In this document: positions 7,313-15,374 of the stretch, piece by piece | How positions within the stretch are numbered: the stretch's first letter is position 1 | Layout of the letters: each line of letters starts with the position of its first letter | Assembly: GCF_014207745.1 (NCBI RefSeq) | Contig: NZ_JACHJB010000002.1 | Coordinates: 2,170,001 to 2,234,000 of the forward strand | Source of the DNA: Nonomuraea muscovyensis | Lineage (GTDB): Bacteria > Actinomycetota > Actinomycetes > Streptosporangiales > Streptosporangiaceae | Reading direction: 5' to 3' | DNA length: 64,000 bases | The notes under the pieces: model-generated | Told to the model about the DNA's origin: nothing | Seen by the model: only the letters and a program-made list of their open reading frames with translations | Database searches by the model: none | Translations under genes and position numbers: made by a program

Positions 7313-8140
7313 GTGAAACCACGCCTGGTGGCCGTCGGGGACAACGTCGTCGACTGCTATCCCGACCTCGGCGTCATGTACCCCGGCGGGAACGCCCTCA
7401 ACGTCGCCGTCCACGCCCGCCGGCTGGGCGCCGAATCCGGCTACCTCGGCGCGCTGGGCACCGACGCGGCGGGGCGCGTGGTGCGCGGCGCGCTCGCCGC
7501 CGAGGACGTGGACGTGTCGCTGACGCGCACCGTCGACGGCCCGAACGCCACCGCCACCGTCCGCCTCGTCGACGGCGAGCGCCGCTTCACCGGCGGCGAC
7601 GCGGGCGTCTCGCGTTTCCGGCTGTCCCACGCCGACCTCGACCGGATCGCCGAGGCCGACCTCGTCCACACCGGTGAGTGCTCGTTCATGGAGGACCAGC
7701 TCGCGGACCTGGCGGCGAGCGCGAGGCGGCTGTCCTTCGACTTCTCCGAACGCCCCTGGGGCTACGTCGCCGCGCACGCGCACCACGCCGGCGTCGCCGT
7801 CGTCTCCGCTCCCTCCGGCTCGCGCGATCGGGCGGTCGCGCTGGCGCGGCGGGTGCAGGAGCTCGGCCCGGCCACCGTGGCCGTCACGCTCGGCTCGGCC
7901 GGAGCCGTGCTGGTCTGCGGTGACGATGCCGCCTGGGCGCCCGCCGAACCCGTCAGCGTGGTCGACACGCTCGGGGCCGGCGACGCGTTCATCGCCCGAC
8001 TGCTCGTCGGCCTCGTCCGCGACGAGGACCTCCCGGACCTCATCGCGGCGGCCACCTCCTACGCCTCTCGTGCCTGCACCTCCTACGGCGCATTCGGGCA
8101 CGAGGCACCCCTGCACAGCAGCACCAAGGAGTCAGCATGA
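7313..8140 (+). CDS. frlD: PfkB-family kinase, fructoselysine-6-kinase-like
   Basis: A 275-aa carbohydrate kinase of the ribokinase/PfkB family, expected to phosphorylate O6 of an imported fructosamine before cleavage by the SIS enzyme. The GTG start at 7313 has AGGAG 5 nt upstream. The YPGGNALNVAV motif (23-33) and the VVDTLGAGDAF signature (216-226, catalytic Asp224 in the anion hole) are typical. The end, with CTSYGAFGH, is very like FrlD. It overlaps the next gene by ATGA, so translation is coupled. Which amino-sugar conjugate is used is not decided by sequence. Confidence 0.8.
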   Translation: MKPRLVAVGDNVVDCYPDLGVMYPGGNALNVAVHARRLGAESGYLGALGTDAAGRVVRGALAAEDVDVSLTRTVDGPNATATVRLVDGERRFTGGDAGVSRFRLSHADLDRIAEADLVHTGECSFMEDQLADLAASARRLSFDFSERPWGYVAAHAHHAGVAVVSAPSGSRDRAVALARRVQELGPATVAVTLGSAGAVLVCGDDAAWAPAEPVSVVDTLGAGDAFIARLLVGLVRDEDLPDLIAAATSYASRACTSYGAFGHEAPLHSSTKESA

Positions 8141-9453
8141 CCAAGCCCCGCTGGAGCGCGCTCTCCCTCGTCACCGTCCTGGTCGCGGCCGCCGGTTGCG
8201 GCGGCGGGTCCGGCACGGCGCCCGCCGCCACGGCCGACCTGTCGGCGCCCAAGGAGAAGGCGGGCACGCTGACGATGGTCACCAAGTTCGCCGACCCCGA
8301 GTACGCCCCGTACTTCGAGAAGGTCGTCGCGGCCTACGAGGCGGCCAACCCGAAGGTGGACGTCAAGCTCGAACAGGTCGGCGACCAGCCGTACAAGGAC
8401 AAGATCCGCGTGCTGAGCGCCTCGCGCGACCTGCCCGACATCTACTTCTCGTGGGCCGGCGACTTCGCGAACAAGTTCGTGCGGGCCGGGCTGGCGGCCG
8501 ACCTGACCGGCGTCATCGGGCCGGGCACGCCGTGGGGCTCGACGTTCGCGCCCGCCGCGCTCAAGGCGTTCGAGTACGGCGGCAAGAACTACGGCATGCC
8601 GATCAACCTCGACGGCAAGTACATGGTCTACAACAAGACCGTCCTGGACAAGGCGGGCGTCACGCCGCCGGCCTCGTTCGAGGACCTGCTGTCGGCCTGC
8701 GACAAGCTGAAGGCGGCGGGTGTCCAGCCGATCGCGTTCGGCAACCAGTACGGCTGGGCGGCGATCCACTACATCACCCAGCTCAACGCCTACGGCGTGC
8801 CGGCCAGGACGCTGGAGGACGACTACAACCCGGCGACCGGCGCCTTCACCGACCCCGGGTACGTCACGGCGCTCCAGCGGTTCAAGGATCTGGTGGCGCG
8901 CTGCGGCACCAAGGACGCCAACGGGCTGTCGCACGAGACCGCGCAGGCGCAGTTCCTGGCGGGCAAGGCGGGCATGCACTACGTCGAGACGGTCGAGTTC
9001 GACGTGTTCACCAAGGCCGAGCCTGCCATCGAGTGGAGCTTCTTCCGCCTGCCGGTCCCGGCGGGGGCGGCAGGCGACGCGACCGCGCTGACGGGCGCCC
9101 CCGACGGGTTCCTGGTCAATGCCCGGAGCCAGAACGCGGGGCTCGCGGTGGACTTCCTGAAGTTCCTGTCCAGCAAGGAGAACGCGGCGGCGATCACCAA
9201 GGACATCGGCTGGCTCAGCCCGGTCAAGGACTCGGCCACCGCCGGCAACGCCTACCCGCAGCTCACCGACGCCCTGACCGACATCGACAAGGCCACGAGC
9301 TTCGCGATCTGGCTGGACACCGTGACGCACGCGGAGGTCGCGAGCGCCTACCTGTCCGGGGTCGAGGGGATGCTGTCCGGGTCCCGCACGCCCGAGCAGG
9401 TGATGGAGGGCGTGCGCGCGGCGGCCGCGAAGGCGAAGAAGGAGGTCGGCTGA
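8137..9453 (+). CDS. ABC transporter sugar-binding lipoprotein
   Basis: A 438-aa family-1 extracellular solute-binding protein. A lipoprotein signal (MTKPRWSALSLVTVLVAAAG, then Cys in the AAAGC lipobox) anchors it outside the membrane. The mature region has the usual landmarks: LTMVTKFADPEYAPYFEKVV, LPDIYFSWAG, YGMPINLDGKYMVYNK, GAPDGFLVN. It is the ligand receptor of the fructosamine importer and is followed by two permeases. The equivalent in Bacillus is frlO. It overlaps the kinase by 4 bp. Confidence 0.88.
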   Translation: MTKPRWSALSLVTVLVAAAGCGGGSGTAPAATADLSAPKEKAGTLTMVTKFADPEYAPYFEKVVAAYEAANPKVDVKLEQVGDQPYKDKIRVLSASRDLPDIYFSWAGDFANKFVRAGLAADLTGVIGPGTPWGSTFAPAALKAFEYGGKNYGMPINLDGKYMVYNKTVLDKAGVTPPASFEDLLSACDKLKAAGVQPIAFGNQYGWAAIHYITQLNAYGVPARTLEDDYNPATGAFTDPGYVTALQRFKDLVARCGTKDANGLSHETAQAQFLAGKAGMHYVETVEFDVFTKAEPAIEWSFFRLPVPAGAAGDATALTGAPDGFLVNARSQNAGLAVDFLKFLSSKENAAAITKDIGWLSPVKDSATAGNAYPQLTDALTDIDKATSFAIWLDTVTHAEVASAYLSGVEGMLSGSRTPEQVMEGVRAAAAKAKKEVG

Positions 9454-9457
9454 CACC

Positions 9458-10345
9458 ATGGGCACCCTGCTGACACGCTGGCGCACGTGGCTGTGGGTGC
9501 TGCCCGCCGTCGCCCTGCTGCTGGTGTTCGTCTACTACCCGATCGTGGACAACCTGCGGCTGAGCTTCTTCTCCTGGAACGCCTTCTCGCCCGAGCCGCG
9601 CTTCGTGGGCCTGGACAACTACGCCGAGACGTTCGCCGACCCGGTGTTCTGGCGGGCACTGCTCAACAACACCGCCTACGCCGTGGTGTCGCTGGTGTTC
9701 CAGGCGGGGCTGTCGCTGGTGCTGGCCGCGCTGCTGGAGGAGCTCGTCGGCAAGCGGATGCGCGGGCTGCTGCGGACGCTGTACTTCATCCCGGCGGCCA
9801 TGTCGATCACCGTGGTCGGCGTGCTGTTCTCGTTCCTCTACAACCCCCGCTACGGCCTGGTGAACGCGGCGCTCGACGCCGTCGGCCTCGGCCACCTGGG
9901 CCGGGCGTGGCTGGGCGAGGAGTCCTCGGCCATCTGGAGCGTCATCGCGATGAGCCAGTGGCAGTCGGTCGGCTACACCGCCGTGCTGTTCGTGGTGGCC
10001 ATCCAGCGCATCCCCCGGGAGTACTACGAGGCGGCCAGGGTGGACGGGAGCGGCGCGGTGCGCATGTTCTTCTCCATCACCCTGCCGATGGTGCGCGAGA
10101 TGACCACGCTGATCGTCATCCTCACGATCTCGGGGGCGTTCCTGGTGTTCAACGAGGTCATGGTGATGACGGCCGGCGGGCCCGACAACTCCAGCCAGGT
10201 GCTGGGGACGTGGCTGTACCGCAAGGCCTTCTTCGAGGACGACATGGGCTACGCCGCGACCGTGGCCACGGTGATCTTCGTCATCACGTTCGCCATCGCG
10301 GCCCTGCAACTGGCCGTCTCGCGCCGCCGGAGGTACGACGCATGA
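9458..10345 (+). CDS. ABC sugar transporter permease 1 (MalF-type)
   Basis: A 295-aa inner-membrane permease. An N-terminal helix (WVLPAVALLLVFVYYPIV) is followed by about five more hydrophobic segments. The EAA loop for ATPase docking is EYYEAARVDGSGAVRMFFSITLP. It starts at ATG 9458, 4 nt after the lipoprotein stop, and overlaps the second permease by ATGA. No ATP-binding gene is present in the operon. Sugar importers of this class in actinomycetes commonly share a distant MsiK ATPase. Confidence 0.88.
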   Translation: MGTLLTRWRTWLWVLPAVALLLVFVYYPIVDNLRLSFFSWNAFSPEPRFVGLDNYAETFADPVFWRALLNNTAYAVVSLVFQAGLSLVLAALLEELVGKRMRGLLRTLYFIPAAMSITVVGVLFSFLYNPRYGLVNAALDAVGLGHLGRAWLGEESSAIWSVIAMSQWQSVGYTAVLFVVAIQRIPREYYEAARVDGSGAVRMFFSITLPMVREMTTLIVILTISGAFLVFNEVMVMTAGGPDNSSQVLGTWLYRKAFFEDDMGYAATVATVIFVITFAIAALQLAVSRRRRYDA

Positions 10346-11232
10346 TCGCACTGGGATCCTCGATGGAGCGGCCGGCGGCCTCGCACGGCGGCACGGCCCG
10401 CGCCTCGCTGGGCGTGCGGGCGTTGGCGGGGCGGCTGCTGGGGTGGAGCCTGCTCGGGGCGTTCGCCGTGGCGATGCTGTATCCGGTGCTGTGGATGGTG
10501 CTCAGCGGGTTCAAGGACAACCAGGAGATCTTCAACCAGCCGTGGGCGCCGCCCGGCGAGCTGCGCTGGGAGAACTACGCCCGCGCCTGGGACCTGGGTG
10601 TCGTCCGCTACTTCGGCAACAGCGTGATCGTCACCGGGGCGTCGATCGTGGCCACCACGCTGATCAGCGCGTGGGCGGCGTACGGGTTGTGCCGGCTGCG
10701 GCTGCCGTTCGGCAACGCGGTGGCGCTGCTGGTGCTGGGCGGGCTGCTGCTGTCGCCGACGGTGGCGCTGATCCCGCTGTTCCGGCTGCTGACGTCGATC
10801 GGGCTGTTCGACACGCACTGGGCGCTGATCGTGCTGTACACGGCCTTCCGGATCCCGTTCACGATCTTCCTCATCCGGGCGTACATGATCGAGCTGCCGC
10901 GGGCGGTGGACGAGGCTGCCACCATCGACGGGGCCACGCGGACGCAGATCTTCTGGCGGGTGATCCTGCCGATGTGCCGTCCGATCCTGGTGTCGGCGGC
11001 GCTGTTGCAGGCGCTGTTCGCGTGGAACGAGTTCGCGTTCGCGCTGGTGTTCATCAGTGACGAGTCGTTGAAGACGTTGCCGGTCGGGCTGGTGGCCATG
11101 CAGAGCCGGCTGCTGACGGACTGGCCGGTGGTGCTGGCGGGCCTGACCATGGCGGCCCTGCCGACGATCCTGCTGTTCCTGGTGGGGCAGCGGCAGTTCC
11201 TGCGCGGCCTGACGGAGGGGGTCGGCAAGTAG
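10342..11232 (+). CDS. ABC sugar transporter permease 2 (MalG-type)
   Basis: A 296-aa permease with about six membrane segments. The EAA motif is RAVDEAATIDGATRTQIFWR. The ATG at 10342 overlaps the previous stop; another ATG at 10363 is possible. The N-terminal ~25 residues are polar, as in many MalG-type permeases. It is the last gene of the operon and is followed by a large hairpin. With permease 1 it forms the channel of the importer. Confidence 0.88.
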   Translation: MIALGSSMERPAASHGGTARASLGVRALAGRLLGWSLLGAFAVAMLYPVLWMVLSGFKDNQEIFNQPWAPPGELRWENYARAWDLGVVRYFGNSVIVTGASIVATTLISAWAAYGLCRLRLPFGNAVALLVLGGLLLSPTVALIPLFRLLTSIGLFDTHWALIVLYTAFRIPFTIFLIRAYMIELPRAVDEAATIDGATRTQIFWRVILPMCRPILVSAALLQALFAWNEFAFALVFISDESLKTLPVGLVAMQSRLLTDWPVVLAGLTMAALPTILLFLVGQRQFLRGLTEGVGK

Positions 11233-11235
11233 CCC

Positions 11236-11286
11236 GGACGGCCGGTGTGGGGGTGTGCCCGTGCCCCACCCCCGAACCGGCCGTCC
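11236..11286 (+). terminator. Shared terminator between convergent genes
   Basis: An 11-bp perfect stem (GGACGGCCGGT, 11236-11246; ACCGGCCGTCC, 11276-11286) encloses a second stem (GTGGGG pairing with CCCCAC). It fills the 54-bp gap between the sugar permease stop and the oppositely oriented MFS stop, so it can end transcripts from both sides. There is no U-run, as is common in GC-rich actinomycetes. Confidence 0.8.
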
Positions 11287-12843
11287 TCAGGGCCGGGCGC
11301 CTTCGTCCTCCGCTGCGGGCGGGGGCCGCAGCGCCGCCGTGGACAGCACGGCCAGAGCGAGGGCGACCACGGCGGCGATGCCGGCGACGACGGTGAAGGA
11401 GCCGACGAACGCCTCCCGCGCCCCGTCGAGCAGCCGGGCGGCCACAGGGGGTGTGAGCTGGGCGGCGGCGGTGACGGCGGCCTCGACGGAGTCACGGACG
11501 GCCTCGGTCACGGCGGGGGCGAGGCCCGGCGATCCGGCGACGGGATCCGCCGCGCGGTACGCCACGGTGCCGATGCTGCCCAGGACGGCCACGCCGAAGG
11601 CCAGCCCCAGCTCCGTGCCCGTCTCGGAGACGGCGGACGCCGAGCCCGCCCGCTCGGGCGGGGCGGAGCCGACGACCAGGTCGGTGCCCAGCGCCAGCAT
11701 CGGCCCTTGACCGACATAGACGACCACCAGACCGGTGACCAGGAGCGGCAGGCCGGAGGTCCGGTCGAGCAGCGCGAGCATCAGGAAGCCGGCCGCCGAG
11801 ACTGCCAGGGACCCGGCGATCACGTGTCGTACCGGCAGCCGCCGCGCCAGCGCCGGGGCCGCGGTCGAGGTGACGATCATGGCCACGGCCGAGGGCACCA
11901 GCCACAGGCCCGCCGCCAGCGGGGACAGGCCCTCGACCTGCTGGAGGTAGCGGGTGGCGAACAGGTACGTGCCGGCGGTGACGGCGAGCGTGGCGAACAG
12001 CACGACCAGGGTGACGCTGAAGACCTTCCGCCGGAAGAGGCCCACGTCCAGCAGGGGGTCGGCGAGCCGGCGCTGCCGCCGCCAGAAGACCGCGCCCGCG
12101 GCGGCGCCGAGCGCGATGGCGAGCAGCCCCTGCGGCAGGCCGCCCCCGTGCGAGATCCCCTTGATGCCGTAGACGATCGCCAGCATGGCCGCGATCGACA
12201 GCACCACGCTCGTCCGGTCCACCCGACCGGCCGTGCCTGCGCGGTGCTCCGGGAGCATGACCGGCGCGGCCACCGCCAGCAGCGCCATGACCGGGACCGC
12301 GATCAGGAACACCGACCCCCACCAGAACCACTCCAGCAGGGCCCCGCCGACCACCGGCCCCAGGGCGACCCCGCCCGACAGGCACGCCGCCCAGATCCCG
12401 ATCGCGGTCGCCCGCTGGCCGGGCGACCGGAACATGTCACTGATCAGGGCCAGGGTCGACGGCATCAACGTGGCCCCGGCCACGCCCAGCAGTCCACGCG
12501 CCGCGATCAGCGCCTCGGCGCTGGGCGCGTAGGCGGCGACCACCGAGGCGGCGGCGAACGCCACGGCCCCGGCCGTCAGCAGCCGGCGGCGGCCGAGGCG
12601 GTCGCCGAGCGTCCCCATCGCCACCAGGCATCCGGCGATCAGGAACCCGTAGACGTCGGTGATCCACAACAGTTGCGCACCCGTCGGCCGCAGGTCCGCC
12701 GCCAGATGGGGCAACGCCAGGTAGAGCACCGTCACGTCCATGGCCAGCAGCAGGGTCGGCAGAGCGAGGACCGCGAGCCCGGCCCATTGGCGCGGCCCGG
12801 CGGTCGCGGCGGCCGGCGTCGACCGGCTTGTCAGGTTCGTCAT
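11287..12843 (-). CDS. MFS drug exporter, DHA2 (14-helix) type
   Basis: A 518-aa proton-driven multidrug exporter of the EmrB/QacA type. It has many hydrophobic helices, an antiporter-type LPHLAADLRPTGAQLLWITDVYGF start, motif A as GTLGDRLGRRRLL, and motif C as GPVVGGALLEWF. It starts at ATG 12843 without a ribosome site. A -10 TACCGT ends 7 nt before the ATG, so the transcript is probably leaderless. The divergent MerR gene and the palindrome inside the promoter spacer indicate MerR control. The ligand is unknown; drugs or dyes are the usual ones. Confidence 0.88.
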   Translation of the reverse strand: MTNLTSRSTPAAATAGPRQWAGLAVLALPTLLLAMDVTVLYLALPHLAADLRPTGAQLLWITDVYGFLIAGCLVAMGTLGDRLGRRRLLTAGAVAFAAASVVAAYAPSAEALIAARGLLGVAGATLMPSTLALISDMFRSPGQRATAIGIWAACLSGGVALGPVVGGALLEWFWWGSVFLIAVPVMALLAVAAPVMLPEHRAGTAGRVDRTSVVLSIAAMLAIVYGIKGISHGGGLPQGLLAIALGAAAGAVFWRRQRRLADPLLDVGLFRRKVFSVTLVVLFATLAVTAGTYLFATRYLQQVEGLSPLAAGLWLVPSAVAMIVTSTAAPALARRLPVRHVIAGSLAVSAAGFLMLALLDRTSGLPLLVTGLVVVYVGQGPMLALGTDLVVGSAPPERAGSASAVSETGTELGLAFGVAVLGSIGTVAYRAADPVAGSPGLAPAVTEAVRDSVEAAVTAAAQLTPPVAARLLDGAREAFVGSFTVVAGIAAVVALALAVLSTAALRPPPAAEDEGARP

Positions 12844-12850
12844 GAAGGGA

Positions 12851-12882
12851 ACGGTAAAGTCTCACATTAATGTGAGAGTCAA
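12851..12882 (-). promoter_or_regulatory. MerR-type promoter with operator in a 20-bp spacer
   Basis: On the minus strand a -35 TTGACT (12877-12882) and a -10 TACCGT (12851-12856) are separated by 20 bp. This is the over-long spacer typical of MerR-activated promoters. The perfect 18-bp palindrome TCTCACATTAATGTGAGA (12860-12877) fills that spacer. The -10 lies 7 nt before the MFS ATG. Confidence 0.85.
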
Positions 12883-12900
12883 CCTCTGAAGGGCGGCCGC

Positions 12901-13305
12901 ATGCGTATCGGAGAGTTGCACAGACGCACCGGGGTCAGCCAGCGGTCGCTGCGCTACTACGAGGAGCAGGGCCTGCTGCGGCCCAGCCGGCTGGCCAGCG
13001 GCTACCGCGAGTACGACGAGTCGGATGTCGCGACCGTCAGGCACATCCGCACCCTCCTCGCCGCCGGCCTGCACACGACCACCATCGCCGACCTGCTGCC
13101 CTGCATGGGCAGCGACGGCGACCGGCTCATCGCCGACTGCCCCGAGCTTCTCGTGGACCTGCTCCGCGAGCGTGACCGGCTCACGGCGGCCATCCGCGAC
13201 CTGGAGGCCGCCTGCGACACCCTCGGGTCCGTCATCGCGACCGCTCCGCCCGAGACCGAGAGGGCGGCCGCCGCCCTGCTGTCCGCCACCGCTGCGACCC
13301 CCTAG
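12901..13305 (+). CDS. MerR-family regulator of the divergent exporter
   Basis: A 134-aa MerR protein. The winged helix-turn-helix (MRIGELHRRTGVSQRSLRYY, EEQGLLRPSRLASGYREYDE) is followed by a dimerisation helix (LLRERDRLTAAIRDLEAACDTL) and a short effector tail with Cys in LLPCMGSDG and ADCPEL. A GAAGGGC ribosome site precedes ATG 12901. It is divergent from the MFS exporter with the operator between. Lack of a CxxxxxC metal-binding pattern at the C-terminus favours an organic inducer. Confidence 0.9.
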   Translation: MRIGELHRRTGVSQRSLRYYEEQGLLRPSRLASGYREYDESDVATVRHIRTLLAAGLHTTTIADLLPCMGSDGDRLIADCPELLVDLLRERDRLTAAIRDLEAACDTLGSVIATAPPETERAAAALLSATAATP

Positions 13306-13318
13306 AGGACCCGTCACG

Positions 13319-13963
13319 TCAGGACCCGTCGCGGTCTCCGCGCGGTGGTCCGGCGAGCCCGTGGAGCAGGAGCTCGGTGAGGGTGTCGATGACGTCGTCG
13401 TCGCGGTGGCCGGGGCCGTGCGCGCCCGCCGTCAGGACGGCGTAGCCGAGCGTGGAGAGCATCGCCCCCATGGCGGCGGCGACCAGTCGCGGGTCGCCCG
13501 GGAGCCGGTGGCCCCGCTCGCGCAGGTGCTCCAGGTGGTCGCGGAAGGTGGCCGTCTCGTCCTCCAGCCGGCGCCACAGCTCCCCGGACTCCGGCGGCGC
13601 GGCCATCGACGACTGCATCAGCGCCACCATCACCGGCAGGTGGTCACGGAAGACGTGCCAGGCGATGGCGAGGTGCTCGCGTAGCTGGGCGGGGTCGGTC
13701 AGGTCGTGCTCGTGGCCGTGGTCGGCCGGCCGCCCGCCCGCTGCGAGCTCGGCGTCGGCCTGGGCGTTCATGTCGGCCAGCAGCGCCTGGAGGAGCTCCT
13801 CCTTGCCGGCGAAGTGGTCGTAGAACGAGCCCGTGGCCCGCCCGGCGGCGGCCGTGATGTCGCCGATCTTCGTGTTGAGGTAGCCGCGTTCGGCGAACAG
13901 CCTCCTGGCGGCGTCCTTCAGCGCCGCCTCCGTCTCGGCCGCCCGCGCCTTGCGCACACCCAT
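13319..13963 (-). CDS. TetR-family repressor
   Basis: A 214-aa TetR protein. The helix-turn-helix is AARRLFAERGYLNTKIGDIT, then AAAGRATGSFYDHFAGKEEL. The helical C-terminal domain binds an unknown ligand. The ATG at 13963 has GGGAGG 7 nt upstream. It is divergent from a flavin monooxygenase whose promoter carries repeated TTCAGT boxes, so it probably represses that gene and itself. Confidence 0.9.
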   Translation of the reverse strand: MGVRKARAAETEAALKDAARRLFAERGYLNTKIGDITAAAGRATGSFYDHFAGKEELLQALLADMNAQADAELAAGGRPADHGHEHDLTDPAQLREHLAIAWHVFRDHLPVMVALMQSSMAAPPESGELWRRLEDETATFRDHLEHLRERGHRLPGDPRLVAAAMGAMLSTLGYAVLTAGAHGPGHRDDDVIDTLTELLLHGLAGPPRGDRDGS

Positions 13964-13991
13964 GCCTTGACCTCCCTCTGTCACGGACATC

Positions 13992-14041
13992 ATACTGAAC
14001 CGCGATTCGCCGAATATTGATTCAGTGAAAGGTGATTCAGT
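13992..14041 (+). promoter_or_regulatory. TetR operator region with repeated TTCAGT boxes
   Basis: ATACTGAAC at 13992-14000 faces two direct copies of GATTCAGT (14019-14026, 14034-14041). The outer boxes form an inverted repeat across the 78-bp divergent region. The last box touches the monooxygenase start codon, so a bound repressor would block transcription or translation start. Confidence 0.6.
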
Positions 14042-15199
14042 ATGAAGGTCATCGTCGCGGGCGGCGGGGTCGCGGGGGCCGCCACCGCCATCGCGCTGCG
14101 CCGGGTCGGCGCGGAGGTCACGGTCCACGAGGCGTACGAGGATCCGGCGGGTCCGGTCGGCTCGTTCCTCAGCGTGGCCGTCAACGGGCTCCGGGCGCTG
14201 GAACCGCTCGGCTGCCTGGAGGAGGTGCGGCGGGCCGGGTTCGCCGTGCCGAGGCAGCGGATGTGGTCGGGCTCGGGCAGGCTCCTCGGGGACGTGCCCC
14301 GTGGCCGGTCGTCCGGCGACGCGTTGCACAGCGTCACGCTCATGCGGGCCGACCTGGTGCGGGTGCTGCGCGAGCAGGCCCTGCGGTCGGGGGCACGCGT
14401 CGTCACCGGCACCCGCGTGACGGGCGCGACTCCTGACACGGGCGCCGGCGGCGTGCGGGTGCGGTTCGAGGACGGCGGCGCCGTCACCGCGGATCTGCTG
14501 GTCGGCGCCGACGGCCTCTGGTCGGCCACCCGGCGGGTCCTCGACCCGGCCGCGCCCGTGCCGCGCTATGCCGGGCTCTACCACGTGTCCGGCGTCGCCG
14601 AGGGCCTGGACCTGGAACCCGGGGTCTTCAACATGGTCTTCGCCCGGGGCGGCGCCTTCCTCTACCTCCCCGCGCCGGACGGGGCCGTGTGGTGGTCGGC
14701 GCAGGTGGCCGACCCCGCTCCCCCGGACCTCGCGGACGTGCGACTGGAGGGGCTGGCGGAGGTCTACCGGCACGAACGGCTGCCCCGCGAGATCATGGCG
14801 GCCTCGACCGGCCTCCACCGCCCCACGCTGGGTCACGTCCTGGACGCGGTGCCGGTCTGGCACGACGACCGGACCGTGCTCGTCGGCGACGCCGCCCACC
14901 CGGTCGGCGCCGGACAGGGCGCGTCCATGGCGCTGGAGGACGCCGTGGTGCTCGCCCGCGAGCTGGAGCGGGCGGCCTCGGTCCCGGCCGCGCTGGCCGG
15001 CTACGAACGGGCGCGGCGCCTCCGCGTGGCCAGGATGGTGAAGGCGGCCCTGGCCAACCGCGACGCCAAGACGGCGGGCCCGCTGGGCCGCTGGACACGC
15101 GACCTGGTCATGCCCGTCTTCTTCCGCCACTTCTTCGGCAGGGCGACGGCCTGGCTCTACACCCACGACCTGGACTGGCGGCCCAGGGTCGGCGCGTGA
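14042..15199 (+). CDS. FAD-dependent monooxygenase
   Basis: A 385-aa class A flavoprotein hydroxylase that uses NAD(P)H and O2. The Rossmann FAD motif GGGVAG is at 7-12, the NAD(P)H/FAD motif GADGLW at 155-160, and the FAD ribityl-binding motif GDAAHP at 282-287. It starts at ATG 14042 with GAAAGG about 9 nt upstream. Divergent control by a TetR repressor suggests induction by its substrate, as for antibiotic-inactivating (TetX/Rox-type) or aromatic hydroxylases. The real substrate is unknown. Confidence 0.88.
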   Translation: MKVIVAGGGVAGAATAIALRRVGAEVTVHEAYEDPAGPVGSFLSVAVNGLRALEPLGCLEEVRRAGFAVPRQRMWSGSGRLLGDVPRGRSSGDALHSVTLMRADLVRVLREQALRSGARVVTGTRVTGATPDTGAGGVRVRFEDGGAVTADLLVGADGLWSATRRVLDPAAPVPRYAGLYHVSGVAEGLDLEPGVFNMVFARGGAFLYLPAPDGAVWWSAQVADPAPPDLADVRLEGLAEVYRHERLPREIMAASTGLHRPTLGHVLDAVPVWHDDRTVLVGDAAHPVGAGQGASMALEDAVVLARELERAASVPAALAGYERARRLRVARMVKAALANRDAKTAGPLGRWTRDLVMPVFFRHFFGRATAWLYTHDLDWRPRVGA

Positions 15200-15201
15200 G
15201 C

Positions 15202-15301
15202 TTGACCTCATCCGCGCTTGAGGTCGCACAGCGGGGTCATGGAGACCTTCGAGATCGGCGTGATCCTGCCCGGGATCGCCGTCCAGCGACGTCCGACGTG
15301 A
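15202..15301 (+). pseudogene. Truncated luciferase-like oxidoreductase stub behind a MerR-like palindrome
   Basis: GACCTCA (15204-15210) and TGAGGTC (15219-15225) form an inverted repeat preceded by TTGACC, as in MerR-controlled promoters. An ATG at 15239 opens 20 codons (METFEIGVILPG...) resembling the beta-strand start of luciferase-like flavin oxidoreductases, then stops at 15301. The rest of such a gene is absent. It is probably a deletion remnant. No clear -10 box is left. Confidence 0.35.
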
Positions 15302-15374
15302 ACTCCGTGCTGATCCGCGGTGGTAACCCCCCCATCTGACCGGACTCCTCCACCCCGGCCGTGCGGGCAGGGCC

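Noticed and set aside
11245..12870. Plus-strand open frame of 541 codons opposite the MFS gene
   Set aside because: Gln/Arg/Gly-rich shadow of a membrane protein gene; no start signal and no domain.
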